Notes under the pieces: model-generated
Seen by the model: only the letters and a program-made list of their open reading frames with translations
What the model was told of the DNA's origin: nothing
The model's database searches: none
Shown here: positions 35,881 to 47,712 of the stretch, one piece after another
Numbering within the stretch: the first letter of the stretch is position 1
Layout of the letters: the number at the start of each line of letters is the position of its first letter
Assembly: GCA_905250125.1 (NCBI GenBank)
Contig: CAJNOL010000329.1
Span: 62,001-126,000, forward strand
DNA from: Rotaria sordida
Taxonomy: Eukaryota; Rotifera; Eurotatoria; Philodinida; Philodinidae
Reading direction: 5' to 3'
DNA: 64,000 nucleotides
Translations under genes and position numbers: made by a program

Positions 35881-37690
35881 TTAATTTCTTTTATTTTTCT
35901 TAATTTGATTATTTTTAACACTAATAGAATTACTCGTTTGATCTGATGATAGTAGTGTTTCTATTGATTGTGGCTCATTAGTCGATGAAGTTCTTCTCGA
36001 ATAAGTTTCCTCAGGAGATGTACTGTATGATTTGTGTAAATTTTTTTTTTTTCGTCGATAAATTCGATGTTTTTGCGCGATTGTATGGAGATTTTTCTCG
36101 GCAATAATTTTTTTTCTTTCAGAACCATTACTTCTCGTTCGTACTAAATGTCTCACAATTGGTAATCGATGTTCGTGATGATTTTTAACTTCAGCTTTAA
36201 CATGAACAATTTTAGATTTTTCTATATCATTTGAATTATCTTGATGAATACAAGCTGCTATTGTACCATATTGTGATTCAATTGTAAATTGATTTTTGTG
36301 TGGAATTATTGAATTAAAATGATTTGATTGAAATAATTTATTAAGTAATTCAGATGATATATGAACTTTTAATTTTGGTGTTTTAAGATTTTTTTTTTGT
36401 TTTTCTAAAAGTATTTTTATAAAACGATCTGGTAATCGAATGATTAATACAATAGGTGAAGATTTTGATGATAATTCTATTGGATGAAAATCATTATCAT
36501 TACATTGAATATTTTTAGCATGAGCAGAAACACTAAGAACAAAAATGATGAAATAGAGTGTGAAAAAATATTTTCTTTTTGAAAATAAATTTACGTTTGT
36601 TGAACTTGTTTATTTATATATGAAATGAGAATTTGATCGATTAGATTTTTATCTTTTGTTAATAAAGAAGAATTAGGATTAACTAGTTTTTGATTGGAAT
36701 GAGAAATAACATCTTCATAATAATTTTGATTTTTTGCATAAGTTTTATCATGAAATTTTTTACGATGTCGCCGCGTTAAATGTTTAGATTTGATAGATTG
36801 ATCAAATGGAATTAATGTATTACTCATATGAGAAATATTTAAATTCTATTATAAAAAAAGGTAATTAATTTTCTTTCCTATTCTTTCTATTAAAGCTACC
36901 CTCCCCCCGCCGTTCGAAGTTTCTGAAGAATGATTCATCAAAAAAATCTGAACTTTTCAGGGTAAATAGATCTTGACAAGTAGAGCAATAGCCGTTACAG
37001 GTACTAGACGTCGTTTGAAGTGGATAACTTTTATTTTTTCTTCATTCAAAGCCAAACGATCGAACGTATCCTATCAACCAAACAATATTTTTTGATACAA
37101 AAAAAATTAACCGTCTCAAACAGTGTATAGTCTATGTGAAAAAAAGTATCAGCTCAACTGGATGTATTAGACCAGAAAAACACGGCACCCTATACAGCTT
37201 TCGCTAATTTGATTTCTTCTAGAGGTTTTTAATGGTTAAAGACAATTTTTCGATTCCAAAATGTACTCAGTAAATAGACACTATTTCAGATTATACAACA
37301 ATCACAAAAAAAAATTTTGGATCATGAAAGATCGGCCGAAACACCTCTAATGAGTTTAACTATCCTTTTTACTTTTTTTAAATTTGTTTTTTGTTGTAAC
37401 AATAATGGTACAGAATTTCTTCGATATCTATTATCAATATTAGTTGAATGATTTTGACTTGTTATTGAACTATGACTAAGATCTTCACTTGAAGATCGTT
37501 TATTATGTTTATAATCTTGTTTGAGTGATGATTTTTTTCTAATTATTTGAGAATAATTAAATGAATTCATTTGCATAAGATGAACTTTACTTCGATAATA
37601 AGCACATTCATTTGATTTAAGTTCAATAAATTTTTCTAATATCATTAATCGATTAAGTAATTCTTTATTTTTATTTATATTTGATGTCAT
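35881..37690 (-). CDS. Basic Lys/Ser/Asn-rich protein (about 406 aa), unrecognised
   Basis: Three exons: 37373-37690 (donor GTAAAA), 36595-36845 (donor GTAAAT) and 35881-36532 (acceptor CTTAG). They total 1221 nt, one continuous frame. Met 37690 (MTSNINKNKELLNRL) was chosen. An in-frame Met at 37774 would add a hydrophobic leader (FKFVIDCVLYLTLSLLI) that could be a membrane anchor. Residues 1-40 look helical. The centre has PIVLIIRLPDRFIKILLEKQ and KLKVHISSELLNKLF. The rest is very basic, low-complexity sequence (RRHRKKFHDK, HRIYRRKKKNLHKS), suggesting a nucleic-acid-binding or scaffold role, but no domain is recognised. The first intron (about 530 bp) is AT-rich filler. Its 5' end faces the neuropeptide gene stop, on the same strand. 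Confidence 0.6.
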
Positions 37691-37849
37691 GATCAATAAT
37701 GAAAGCGTGAGATACAGAACACAATCAATGACAAACTTAAAAACATTTCCCGCATTTTCACTCGTTAATCGCACGCAAAAACAAAATATATTTATTTAGT
37801 TATTTATTTATTTATTTTTATAATTAGTTCAATTTATTGGCAAAGAAAA

Positions 37850-37870
37850 TAAAAGAGAGAGAGAGAGCGC
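37850..37870 (+). repeat. GA-rich microsatellite
   Basis: AAAGAGAGAGAGAGAGCGCG just downstream of the neuropeptide stop codon (minus-strand gene), so probably in its 3' UTR. Confidence 0.7.
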
Positions 37871-37899
37871 GCGAGGCAAATAAAAAGAAATTTTTTTTT

Positions 37900-38259
37900 T
37901 TATCGTCGGCCAGCCCACGCATTAAAACGTCGTTTGCCTACAAGACTTCGTTTACCAGCCCAAGCATTAAATCGACGTTTTTCGAGATCATGTTCATCAT
38001 CTTCATCTGAATTATTCATCATTGAATCTTCATCTTGATAGGTTGAATGGAATTTGCCTCGTGCAAATGCTAATGGTCGTTCAACAAGCAATCGATGTTC
38101 ACCATCATTTTCTTTGCCTGATAATTTATATGAATGAGTAACACTTAACTAGAAATATTAATATTGAAGTTTAACAAAAAAAATGACAAATCCTATATTT
38201 ATAATTACCATAAGTAAAATGCAACTGAGAATACCAGTAAGAATGACAATTGTGTTCAT
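37900..38259 (-). CDS. Neuropeptide precursor with two RFNAWA-amide cassettes (kinin-like)
   Basis: Two exons, 38209-38259 and 37900-38148 (59-bp intron, GTAATT..TTCTAG), 300 nt, 99 aa. Residues 1-23 form a signal peptide (MNTIVILTGILSCILLM, continuing LSVTHS). An acidic spacer (NNSDEDDEHDLE) leads to KR-RFNAWA-G-KR (37948-37980), then SLVGKR, then RFNAWA-G-RR immediately before the stop (37903-37932). Dibasic sites plus a Gly amide donor predict two RFNAWA-NH2 (or FNAWA-NH2) peptides. The core F-x-x-W-x-amide resembles arthropod kinins (FxxWG-amide) and molluscan lymnokinin (ending FHSWS-amide). A further possible site, LAFARGK, lies at 38053-38082. Kinins act through a GPCR in fluid balance and gut motility; that role here is inference. 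The precursor is small but complete. Confidence 0.85.
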
Positions 38260-39275
38260 CGTTATTATTTTGTATGTAGAACGCTTATCTAAAGGAATAA
38301 TGCATGTAAATGATTTGGATTTTTTTTCTATTCTATATACTTATTGTCGTAGAAGATCACAAAATTAAATCAATACAAATACTATTTTGTATACAGAAAT
38401 GCAAATGTGCAATTATATAGATAGAAGCTTTGATAAAATAAAATACACATACAAACATATAAATATATATATATATATATACACATACATACAAAAAATA
38501 AGCACTTTCCGGAGGCGTTTATTACCTACTAGTTATTGTTGAATGGATGTTGTATGTAATGGAATGCGTAAGAATCGTTCCTGTGTCGAGGCTTTTTTAT
38601 TGTTCAAAAAAAGAAAACTATGCGAGGTGGTACAATTATTAATATTTCCCAATATTTTCTTAATAAATAATGTTTTCTCATACATTCTCTCCCTCTCTCT
38701 CTCTCTTTCGCTGCCCACTTATTTCTTTCTCTTTCTCAATGATTTTCTATAACGAAACATCTTTTTCTTTGTTATTTCTTTTCATTCCGATAAAGGTATA
38801 ACGAGTTTATTTTGACTCATATATGCATATTACTAATCAAAACGACAATATATGTGAATTATGACCGATAGAATGTGTTCGAATAAGAGAAACAAATGAG
38901 TTCATCAATTGCGGATACAAATAAGGAAAAAAATCATCGTTCATATATAAATTATTGAATGATAATAGTAACGAACGAAGTTGTGCTTGTTTAGTAGTAA
39001 ATATTTCATTCTTATACATCCTTCTCGTCATCTAATAACGAGCCGATCGAACCATTGAACAATGTCGTTTATGCAATTAGTAGGTTCAAACAAGAGAACA
39101 AAAGGAAGATCTTCCTTCCATATAAAAAAAAAGAAAAAGAAAAAGAAAAAGGAAATAATATATGGAAAAACAAACATGAGAGAATGTTTATCTAGTTGAC
39201 TTGATTGATCAAAAAATAACTATACAGTGCATATATTTTTTTTTGGAAGGGAAAAAGAAAACATTGAAAATTTGA
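38260..39275. other. Intergenic, upstream of the neuropeptide gene
   Basis: About 1 kb. It holds a (TA)n microsatellite at about 38463-38481 and a CTCTCTCTCTCTCT run at about 38690-38706. It must include the neuropeptide promoter and the 3' UTR of the CARD gene. No coding block was recognised. Confidence 0.55.
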
Positions 39276-41200
39276 TCAATTAACTCCAGGTTTTGTACCA
39301 AATTGAACAGATACTGGTTTTAATGTTTGACGAGGTTTAGCTTTTTCACGCTGTGTTACTGCAACTGAAGTAGGTAGTGGACGGTATTGTGATTTATTAG
39401 GTTTAACTGTTGACTGTTCGATAGATGATGTTGCTCGAGATTTAAGACGATCAATTTCATCGTGTAACTCTTGATTAAGTCGATTAAGTTCATCTATTTT
39501 AATATCACGTATTCGAATTTCATGTGCTTGATCACGTTCTAATTTCGATTGTAAAACATCATTTGTACATATTCGTGATAATTCAGTAACTTGATTTATA
39601 CCATATAAATGTACTAATAAATCATAAAATGGTTTATTTTTTCGATCTTCTATTGGTAAATAACGACTTGTATAAAGTGATTCATATAATTCTTCTTTCA
39701 GTTTATCAGTACCTATAAAAATATAAATTCGAAATTTTGTTCAAAATAACTTTTTTCTTGTTTCATTTACCAACGCCTCTTATTCGAAGAGATTCAATTT
39801 CTGTTGTATATCGTCTAAGTTTATTTTGTAGTTGTTCAACCGAATCGGATTGTGCAGCAGTTTGTAAAAGATTGATATTGAACATATTATCTTTAGTATA
39901 GAAAATATTTATTTTCTTTTGGCTTTTTTTTTGTTATTATATGTTGAAAACCTACCAAGAGTACCAAGCCAATCGATAAGTATTTCCATTTTATCATTCA
40001 TTTTAAATAAACTTCTATTATTTGCATCGACCTAATAGGAAAAAAAAAATTATTAAATGCTTTCTTTTTTTTTTTTTTGAAAATTTAAAAACAAATTGAT
40101 TTACCATTTTAGTTTGATTTGACCATTTGTGTTGAAAATCTGATTGAAGTCGACCTACTTCATGACGAAGTTCTTGTAATTCATCTTCCTAAATATCAAA
40201 AAATTAGAGTTCCGGTTTTTTTTAAAGTTTAATTAAAAGAAAATACTTTTTGTTGTCGAGCAAGTTGTTCTTTTCGAAGTGAATCTTTTAAACTAACAGT
40301 ATTACGTTTTTCTCTATAGACAAAAACAAATAGTTTATTGATTATTACGAATCAAATTTAAAATAATTTACTCTTCAATTGTTTCAACTAATTTCTGTTG
40401 AGCTTCATAATGTTGTCGTTTAAGATTTATAACTTCTACTGATTTTCCTTGACTTTGAGATTTCCATGTATCATTCAAATGAGCTTTTAATAACTAAAAA
40501 ATATTTTTGAATTATATAATAGAAGAAAATCTTCTTCTTCTATTGCTTATTACTTGTGTTTGAAGATATGTTTTAAGTTTATCTCTTGCATCAGAACGTA
40601 ATTTATCAATACCAGGACATTTTCTTAACATATCATCATCAATAACCACACGTTCAGCTGCATCTGCTGAATCAGATGCTTTCTTATCTAAATATATTCA
40701 TTTTCAATTATAATAAGCTTGTCTCAATTGATATATTTGTCAACAAGCTTCGATAAAATTTTTCCGATGTAAAAAAGAAAAAAAAAAAAGAATAGAATTT
40801 TACCGTTGTTATTTAAGTTAAGAATAATGAAAGACAAATATTATATTAAAATATATTATAAATTTACCTTCACTTTCAAGAAGTTCACCTAAAAATGGTT
40901 GACCATTTGCAATCAAACCTTCAGCTAATTTTGTAAAAGCTAAATCACCATTATCAATAACACTTTGAAGTAATTTTTTATTTTTTTCATATGATGATGA
41001 TAAAATCTATTCAATAATTATGATTAAATTTAGAAACAAAATTTATTAAAATTAATACATACTTTAATATCATCAAAGACAAAATCAGGAAGAACTTTTT
41101 TTTCTTTAAACCATTGAAAAAAATCATCAGTTAAAATAAGATTATTTTCAAGTAGACTACGATATCGTTCTAATATATCACGTTTTTTTAAATTGACCAT
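39276..41200 (-). CDS. CARD plus coiled-coil protein (about 435 aa)
   Basis: About nine exons with short introns; ATG at 41200, stop at 39276. Exons 1-2 (41063-41200 and 40868-41006) encode an N-terminal death-fold domain of CARD type, residues about 5-90: RDILERYRSLLENNLI, FFQWFKEKKVLPDFVFDDIK, KNKKLLQSVIDNGDLAFTKL, FLGELLE. Six-helix spacing and the LL...G..A..... pattern fit CARDs. The rest is long heptad-rich coiled coil (VEVINLKRQHYEAQQKLVET, EDELQELRHEVGRLQSDF, KIDELNRLNQELHDEIDRLK), ending in a basic, Pro-containing tail. CARD followed by coiled coil is the layout of BCL10/CARD9/CARD11-type signalling adaptors, but no MAGUK or other module follows. Orthology to a named gene is not established. 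Confidence 0.68.
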
Positions 41201-44200
41201 ATTAATTATATCAAATAATCAATTGACGATGTATATATATCTGTAGTGTTGATCTAATGTTTCAATCTCACATTCAATGACATGAGGGAAAATAGAATTT
41301 CTAGAGTTTTCTCTTTTTCTTTGTGTGTTACTTAAAAAATTTTTTTTTTCATCAATAACAAATAGTTCTCAATTTCTTTCTCTTCTCTTCTTCTTCTCCT
41401 TTTAACGTACTTTCATATGCCCTATGAGAAGAGAACAGCAGTCATCCGCTGACAAGCATTTTTGATTTGTTCAGTATAATTGCTAATAAAACAAAAATAA
41501 CTCGTCTAACTGAATAAGAAAAACTGTTACAATTTTTATATTAGAAAAACAAAAAAGTAGAAGAAGAAAAAACTAGTAGACGAATAATAGACGTTAGAAT
41601 ATCCGACATTTGATAATAAAAAAGTAAACGATAGTATAGAACCATTTTGAATATATTAACTGAAAGAGAAAGAGAGAACTTAAATGTTCGCATATTTCCG
41701 CCCCCCCGAATCGGAACATGTTTAATAAGAACTTTTTAAGAATATAATATGATTGCATTACCTTATTATAAAATACGTGTCACAATTAGGCATTTAAACG
41801 GAAAGAAATAAGATTTTGCAGATAAAATAATCGATCATACTTTAACCAAACAAATAGCAATTTCATGAAATGAATTAATAATATAGTTAAGTAGAGTTCA
41901 AAGTTATGAAAATTATTTGTATTTATCATTATTCTAATATTTTTGACTTTATGAAAACAATAAAAAGAAACAAAGTTTATTCGTCTAATTGCTTCAAGAA
42001 ATTCACTATATTCTTAATGATTCATTGTATGCATTTCATTAAAAATCAATGTTCTTGAATTGTTTTCAGGCTATATATTTTATTTTAATGAATTTTTTAC
42101 TACCAAGGTGATATATATGTAACCTTATTAAGAACAATTTACAACGGAAAGCAAGTCATTTTTTTCATTTCTTCGTCATCGGAAGTCAACTGTTAATTGA
42201 ATATAGCGAGATAGGCTATACTATAATTTGCAAATTGTTCTTCATATATTTATCAAATATTTCGATTACTTGATTTTTAATTTACTTTCTCGTTAGTTTT
42301 AGTTTTATGTTACATAATTAACAATGACGTTGACGATGTTTTTTTGGCTTTAATCTAATCAAGATGGTCAATAAAAGCATGCATTTATTGTAACAAAAGT
42401 TTCGACTGTAATTTCCGATCTTCTGTCTAATCTATGATGAGGAAATTCAATCAAGAATGTCTCAATTTATTATCAAATATTTGTATGAAAATAAGGAAAA
42501 GCATCCTTAAAAAGAATCCGAACTTTTCGTGAGATTCAGAAAAACGGCGCAAAATTTTGTTTCCTATAACTCTTCGACAAACACGTTTTGAAACGAATAT
42601 TTTGTTATCAGTTGATAGGAAACTTTCTCATCTTTCGAACAGTATATGATTTATATTCGTCGTACATTCATAAATGAAATGTGACAAGAAAAAAAGAGAA
42701 ACACATCCGCAATAAATTTATAATTAATCCTTTATTTCCCGAAGGTACCTATAGATGCCATTTTTTAAAAAGTTTTATTCTCTTGAGCTATAAGATGTAT
42801 AGAAACTAATTTTATACCAAATTAAGAGATAAAAACAATAATACTTGGAAAGAAACACAAACGAAAGATGAAAATATCTGAACAATATCAGAAGAAGAGA
42901 ATGTTTCGAAACTAACTAAAGGTAAAGGAGAGGATACATATATGTGTATCGCACTTACCATCTATACGATATAGTAGAAATGAAGAAAGTGTGAGTGTGA
43001 ATGGAGTGAAAAACGGCACCGGACACTCCAAACACAATCATACCGATATCCATACTCACATCAACACTTACACCCACATCTACAACTTGTGTCCATTTTG
43101 TTGTAACCTTCAGAAGTTTTTCTATACAATAAAACTTACTGAACATTTAACATGTTAACTATATTAGCACTTAATTGATGTGGTTCACACTGTTCATGTG
43201 TATATTAGAGATCACTGTGATCACAATGCTGGACGAATTTTAGTTTCAGATCTTAAAATTTAGCCATGGGAAAGAAAGAATTAAAGTTCAATTATTATTG
43301 TCGTATTAATGAATTAAAAATGAAGATAACCTTTAAAGTGAATGGTTTGAATTAGATATGCCTATTTTATATCAAAATCTATATAATGTTCCATCACTAT
43401 TGCACGATCTTATCATTAAAGATATCATAGGATAAGCAATATACATACAATTGGATCCAACAGAAAGTGCTTATATTATTGAAAGATGTGATATATAAAG
43501 AACGACATATAAAATCGATGTCAAAGATAGTAGAGAGAGATTTTTTTTGTGTCAAAGATTTTAATAAAAAGAAAATCTATTTCATTTAGTTCCAGTAACA
43601 AAATGATGTGATGTTGAAATCGGAAAAGTTAAAGAGTCAATCAATAACTTAAATATATAATATTAAGCAATGCTATAGCTTTTTAAGCATTTACATTGAT
43701 TATCCATTATACATCGTCTCTGCATAAATATTTACATTATGAAACTTTAGCACAGGAAATTTTGATGGCTTGCTTTAGCTCCATCCCCTATTTCAGACTT
43801 GAGTGGAAACTCACAGTACGAAAATTATATGTAGATAGAAATTGTTAATATTGTAGTTCTATTTCATTATATAAAATGAGAAATAAAGCTTAACTGTAGC
43901 AATCAGTGAAAAATATTCAATCAAAAACCTCACAATAAAAGAAAACTTTGTCTTCTCATGTGATTTGAACTGGACAAAAACCACCAGTAGACCGTTCAAT
44001 AAAACCCATATCGTCATAATCGGCTCAGTTTTGACGATTAATCGGTGATTATATACATAGATATGATTAATTAGCGATTTTTGCAACAAACTGCAATAGT
44101 AAATATTTATTTATAAAATTTCTTTTTTCATTTATTTAGATCAATATTAAGACCAAAATGAACAGTATGTATTATTGTATAAAACAAAAACTATTGTTTT

Positions 44201-46348
44201 TTTATTATTTGCGGCATATCAAGGAAGCAAAAATCATCTCTCTCACCTCAGTTGTAAGAAAATTTTATGAGCACAATAATAAAATGAAAACTGATTCGAT
44301 CATGATTGAGCAATTTATTGTACTTCAGAATAGGTCAATAAGTGGAAAGCAATACTATTTTACTAAGAGAATTTGTTTTTAATAAAACTTCATATATAGA
44401 TGATGAGAAGCCATATGACAAAATAATGAAATACATGAAAAGAAGAATAAACTATCCAAAAGGTGAACATGTATTATCGTAATGGAAAAATTGTTTCTGT
44501 ATGTATCCATAATTATGACGTTCGACACTAATACTGCGTTCAATCCCAGCGTCATGAGCAACAAGCAAATGCATACGGAGTAGAGTTGATCAGATTTTGG
44601 AAGCAGAAAGACACCAAGTGAACTCTAAATCACTTGTCTTTCTGTGGAATTCGAAATCACCGCTTCTTCTTGTTGCTGTTTATGGAAGCTAAACAGTATA
44701 TTTTGTCATATAAAGTAAAAGTTTGAATACTGTACCGTGACTGTGAAAGTACTTGCCGCATGTCGATTAGCTTCGGCCCGGTTGCGAAAATCGTACCCGT
44801 GCGGGACACTAGTGCTATGTCCGCAGTAGTTTGATACCTAAATCGTTGGTTATTCTCTGACCGTCATATACTGATGGATGTTTTCAGACTGGCAATCTAC
44901 TGCCGTTAGTGCGAACAAATGTACGACATAAGTTACATGTTATGTAATTGAATTGAAGATTTTTTTAAAAATGAAAATATTCTAATATTGTAAATTTTTT
45001 CGTTCATAATATCAGAAACAATAAATTTAATAAAAAAAAAATATTACAATTATTTTCAAAAACTATCTGATAAATACAATAGTTCAATATCAAATATCAA
45101 CATCATTCTTCAATAAAATAGAAAACATTTCACATATAATAAAATTATACCAAAAATAAAATCTGACATGACTAATCAATTGATTTATGTACATTCATTG
45201 TTTGTGTTATTCTACCATTGAGCTATAATAAACCCAAAAACATATTTTAATAATTAAACCAATTTATAATTCATACCTTTAATTTCAAATAGAATTTCTA
45301 TTTGAACAGCTGTTTTACATTGTATTTACAGAGTAAATCATCTTTGTAACCAACACATACGGATGATCATAAATCCTAAAACAAAATCAAAAATGCAATT
45401 TCGTATATTCTTTTCTCTTCTCTCATTATTTTATTTAAAATTAATAATGTCTATGAAAACAAATTTCAACGAGAAACAATCCATTCTTACCCAATATGAA
45501 AGAATTTATTTTTTTTTAAAATACTATTATTCCAATATTTGTATTTATATTTTAAAAATCCCATAAACATTTTCCAAATAGATTCGTCGAATTAAATAAA
45601 TATTCCACAACCAATAATTTAAATTCTGTTTTTTTGGTTCTAATTTAATTAATCTCTCTCTCGAATAATCTTTTCAAAAAAAAACAAAACAAAAAAGAAA
45701 ATAACAGTTTTTTTAATTCTATCGTTTTTTAATTGTCATAGTATTATTATTATTATTGAGATCAGCAAAAAAAGAAATACATAAGCCTTTTTGAATATAG
45801 AATTTCAAATATATGAAAACAAAATGAAAACAAAAGATAAATCATTTGTGGGATGCCAGGTGGCAAAAATCATTTGTTTTTTTTTTCTTTTTATCAACGA
45901 TAGACACTTCTTTTGGTTCAAAAAAGCAAAAAGCACAAAACAGCAAAAACAGAGAGAGAGAGAGAGAAATAATGACAAATGACATAGACACGACAAAAAA
46001 TGAGGATGAATTGATTATTCGACAAATCGTTTTTTATTATTATTTTTCTTCAGCTTACTATATGAGTACTAATTTTTTTTTTGTTTTTGTTTAGAAAAAA
46101 AGAACTTTGGGATAATAATGTTTGTCGAATATTTAATGAGAAAACAAAAAAGAAAAAAAAAATCAAGAAATTAAATTTTTTTTTTTTTTGGTTTTTTTTG
46201 AGATTGTATTCAGTTCGTTTTTGTTTCTGAATTAGGAATAAAAGAAAAAATAATTTCATGGGTTATAATTTGTGTTTCTTTTTTTTTCGCCCACTGTCTT
46301 TTCAAATGTTCACCTCTCATACACATTGAATTTATCTAACAGCAAATC
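41201..46348. other. 5.1-kb gene-poor intergenic region
   Basis: No conserved coding block was recognised on either strand; open frames here are short and compositionally random. Contents noted: an ACACTTACACCCACATCTAC motif near 43063; a small GC-rich patch with the hairpin CCCG-TG-CGGG near 44796-44805; and a (GA)n run at about 45950-45967. A tRNA A-box-like TAGCTCAATGG lies near 45221-45231 (minus) without a B box. T-rich tracts appear close to the end of the minus-strand RNA-binding gene. Confidence 0.55.
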
Positions 46349-47612
46349 TCAGTTCCAGCTATAACTGGATTGTTGCTGTGAACTGTAACCTTGATCTTGA
46401 TACCAATTACCACGAGTATTTTGTTGTGAGCCACCTTTATTCATATTATTTGGACCATCATTGCCATCACTACCCATCGAACCCCATGATCCAGTATCAG
46501 GACGACCACGTTTAGACATCATATTATCATTCATTTGATTTCCAGGCCGTTTCATACCTCCATACTGTCGATTTTGTTGCATTGGGTTCATACCAAAACC
46601 ACTATTATTCATGCCCATTCGACCATATTGAGCATTATTATTTTGTGGTGGACCATTAAAGGCACCGAAATCACCTAAAACAAAAACACAAATCAATATT
46701 TTTATATAACAAATGGTGAAAAAGTTCTGCACTAATTTTGTTTTCAGTGTAGCATGGCGAGAATTTCTTGCAGACACTTAATAGGTTTCTTGTTAGAAGA
46801 AGCAAAACTCTATAAAACTACTTTGTTCATAATAACTACCAAAATTTGAAATGTTTTACTGTTTGACCGGTAAAGTGCTTTACAGTTAGAGGTCATCGAG
46901 TACAAAACTTTCGGAACCGCACTTGGTTACTTAAATTTTTTCAAAGTCGAACCCGATGAACTCTACTTGCAATTTCACACAAAATCAGAGATGAGAAACG
47001 TATTTCATCGTTTTATCTTGCACTCAACTTTCGAAATTTTTAGGCCTGTTATATTTGCATGGAACTAATGTAATGTAGACTTTCTAATGGTATCAAAAAT
47101 ATTCGAGTTACTAAACTACAGATTCTTATAGAAAATTGTTTTAATTAAAAACGTGATTTACTCTGGCATAATGTCTTATATAATATACTTTTGTAGAGGA
47201 CTTTAATAGAACATAAAATATGAAGTTTTACTAAGTTCGATTGCTGGAAGAAATCTCATTTTTCGAAAATTATTTCTTATTTATGAACATTTTTCACTAG
47301 AAAAAGGGGTGTGAAAAATGTCGACTTTGATCTCAACTGATAACTTCACAAATATTATTTTTATTTATTTCCAATGCCCTATCATAACACTATAAAACAA
47401 AAGAAATAAGACGAACTTTCTTAATCGATAGAAATTTCCTTCTTCTTAAAACTTTTCCGCCTTTAGTACGTATTTTGAGCGAAATACTTTTACATAACTT
47501 TATTCAAAACAAAATTAATGTAGAACTTTTTTCGTCACTGATTACAATGAAAAGCCTTATCTCACTTACCTTGATTATTTGAACCATTATTAAATCCACT
47601 TGGATTATTCTT
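46349..47612 (-). CDS. Gly/Asn/Gln-rich, probable RNA-binding (hnRNP-like) protein, C-terminal part
   Basis: Partial. The last exon (46349 to about 46675) follows acceptor TTTTAG. The upstream exon (about 47569-47612) ends NNPSGFNNGSNNQ, with donor GTAAGT; the frame joins as NNQGDFGAFNGPP. The tail is low-complexity: GRMGMNNSGFGMNPMQQNRQ, KRGRPDTGSWGSMGSDG and the end GYSSQQQSSYSWN. This matches the Gly-rich tails of hnRNP-type proteins in composition only. No RRM is visible, because the 5' part is lost in the 100-N gap. The intron of about 0.9 kb (46676-47568) carries repeat-like sequence. Confidence 0.55.
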
Positions 47613-47712
47613 NNNNNNNNNNNNNNNNNNNNNNNNNNNNNNNNNNNNNNNNNNNNNNNNNNNNNNNNNNNNNNNNNNNNNNNNNNNNNNNNNNNNNNNN
47701 NNNNNNNNNNNN
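47613..47712. other. Assembly gap (100 N)
   Basis: A fixed-length N-run. It removes the 5' ends of both the Gly-rich gene (minus) and parvin (plus), and the divergent promoter between them. True length unknown. Confidence 0.95.

Noticed and set aside
43160..43560. Impression of decayed coding sequence (ATGCCTATTTTATATCAAAATC...)
   Set aside because: No frame stays open long enough and no protein family could be matched.
45180..45240. tRNA-like A box TAGCTCAATGGTAG on the minus strand
   Set aside because: No B box (GGTTCRANNCC) or acceptor-stem pairing was found downstream, so it is not called as a tRNA or SINE.
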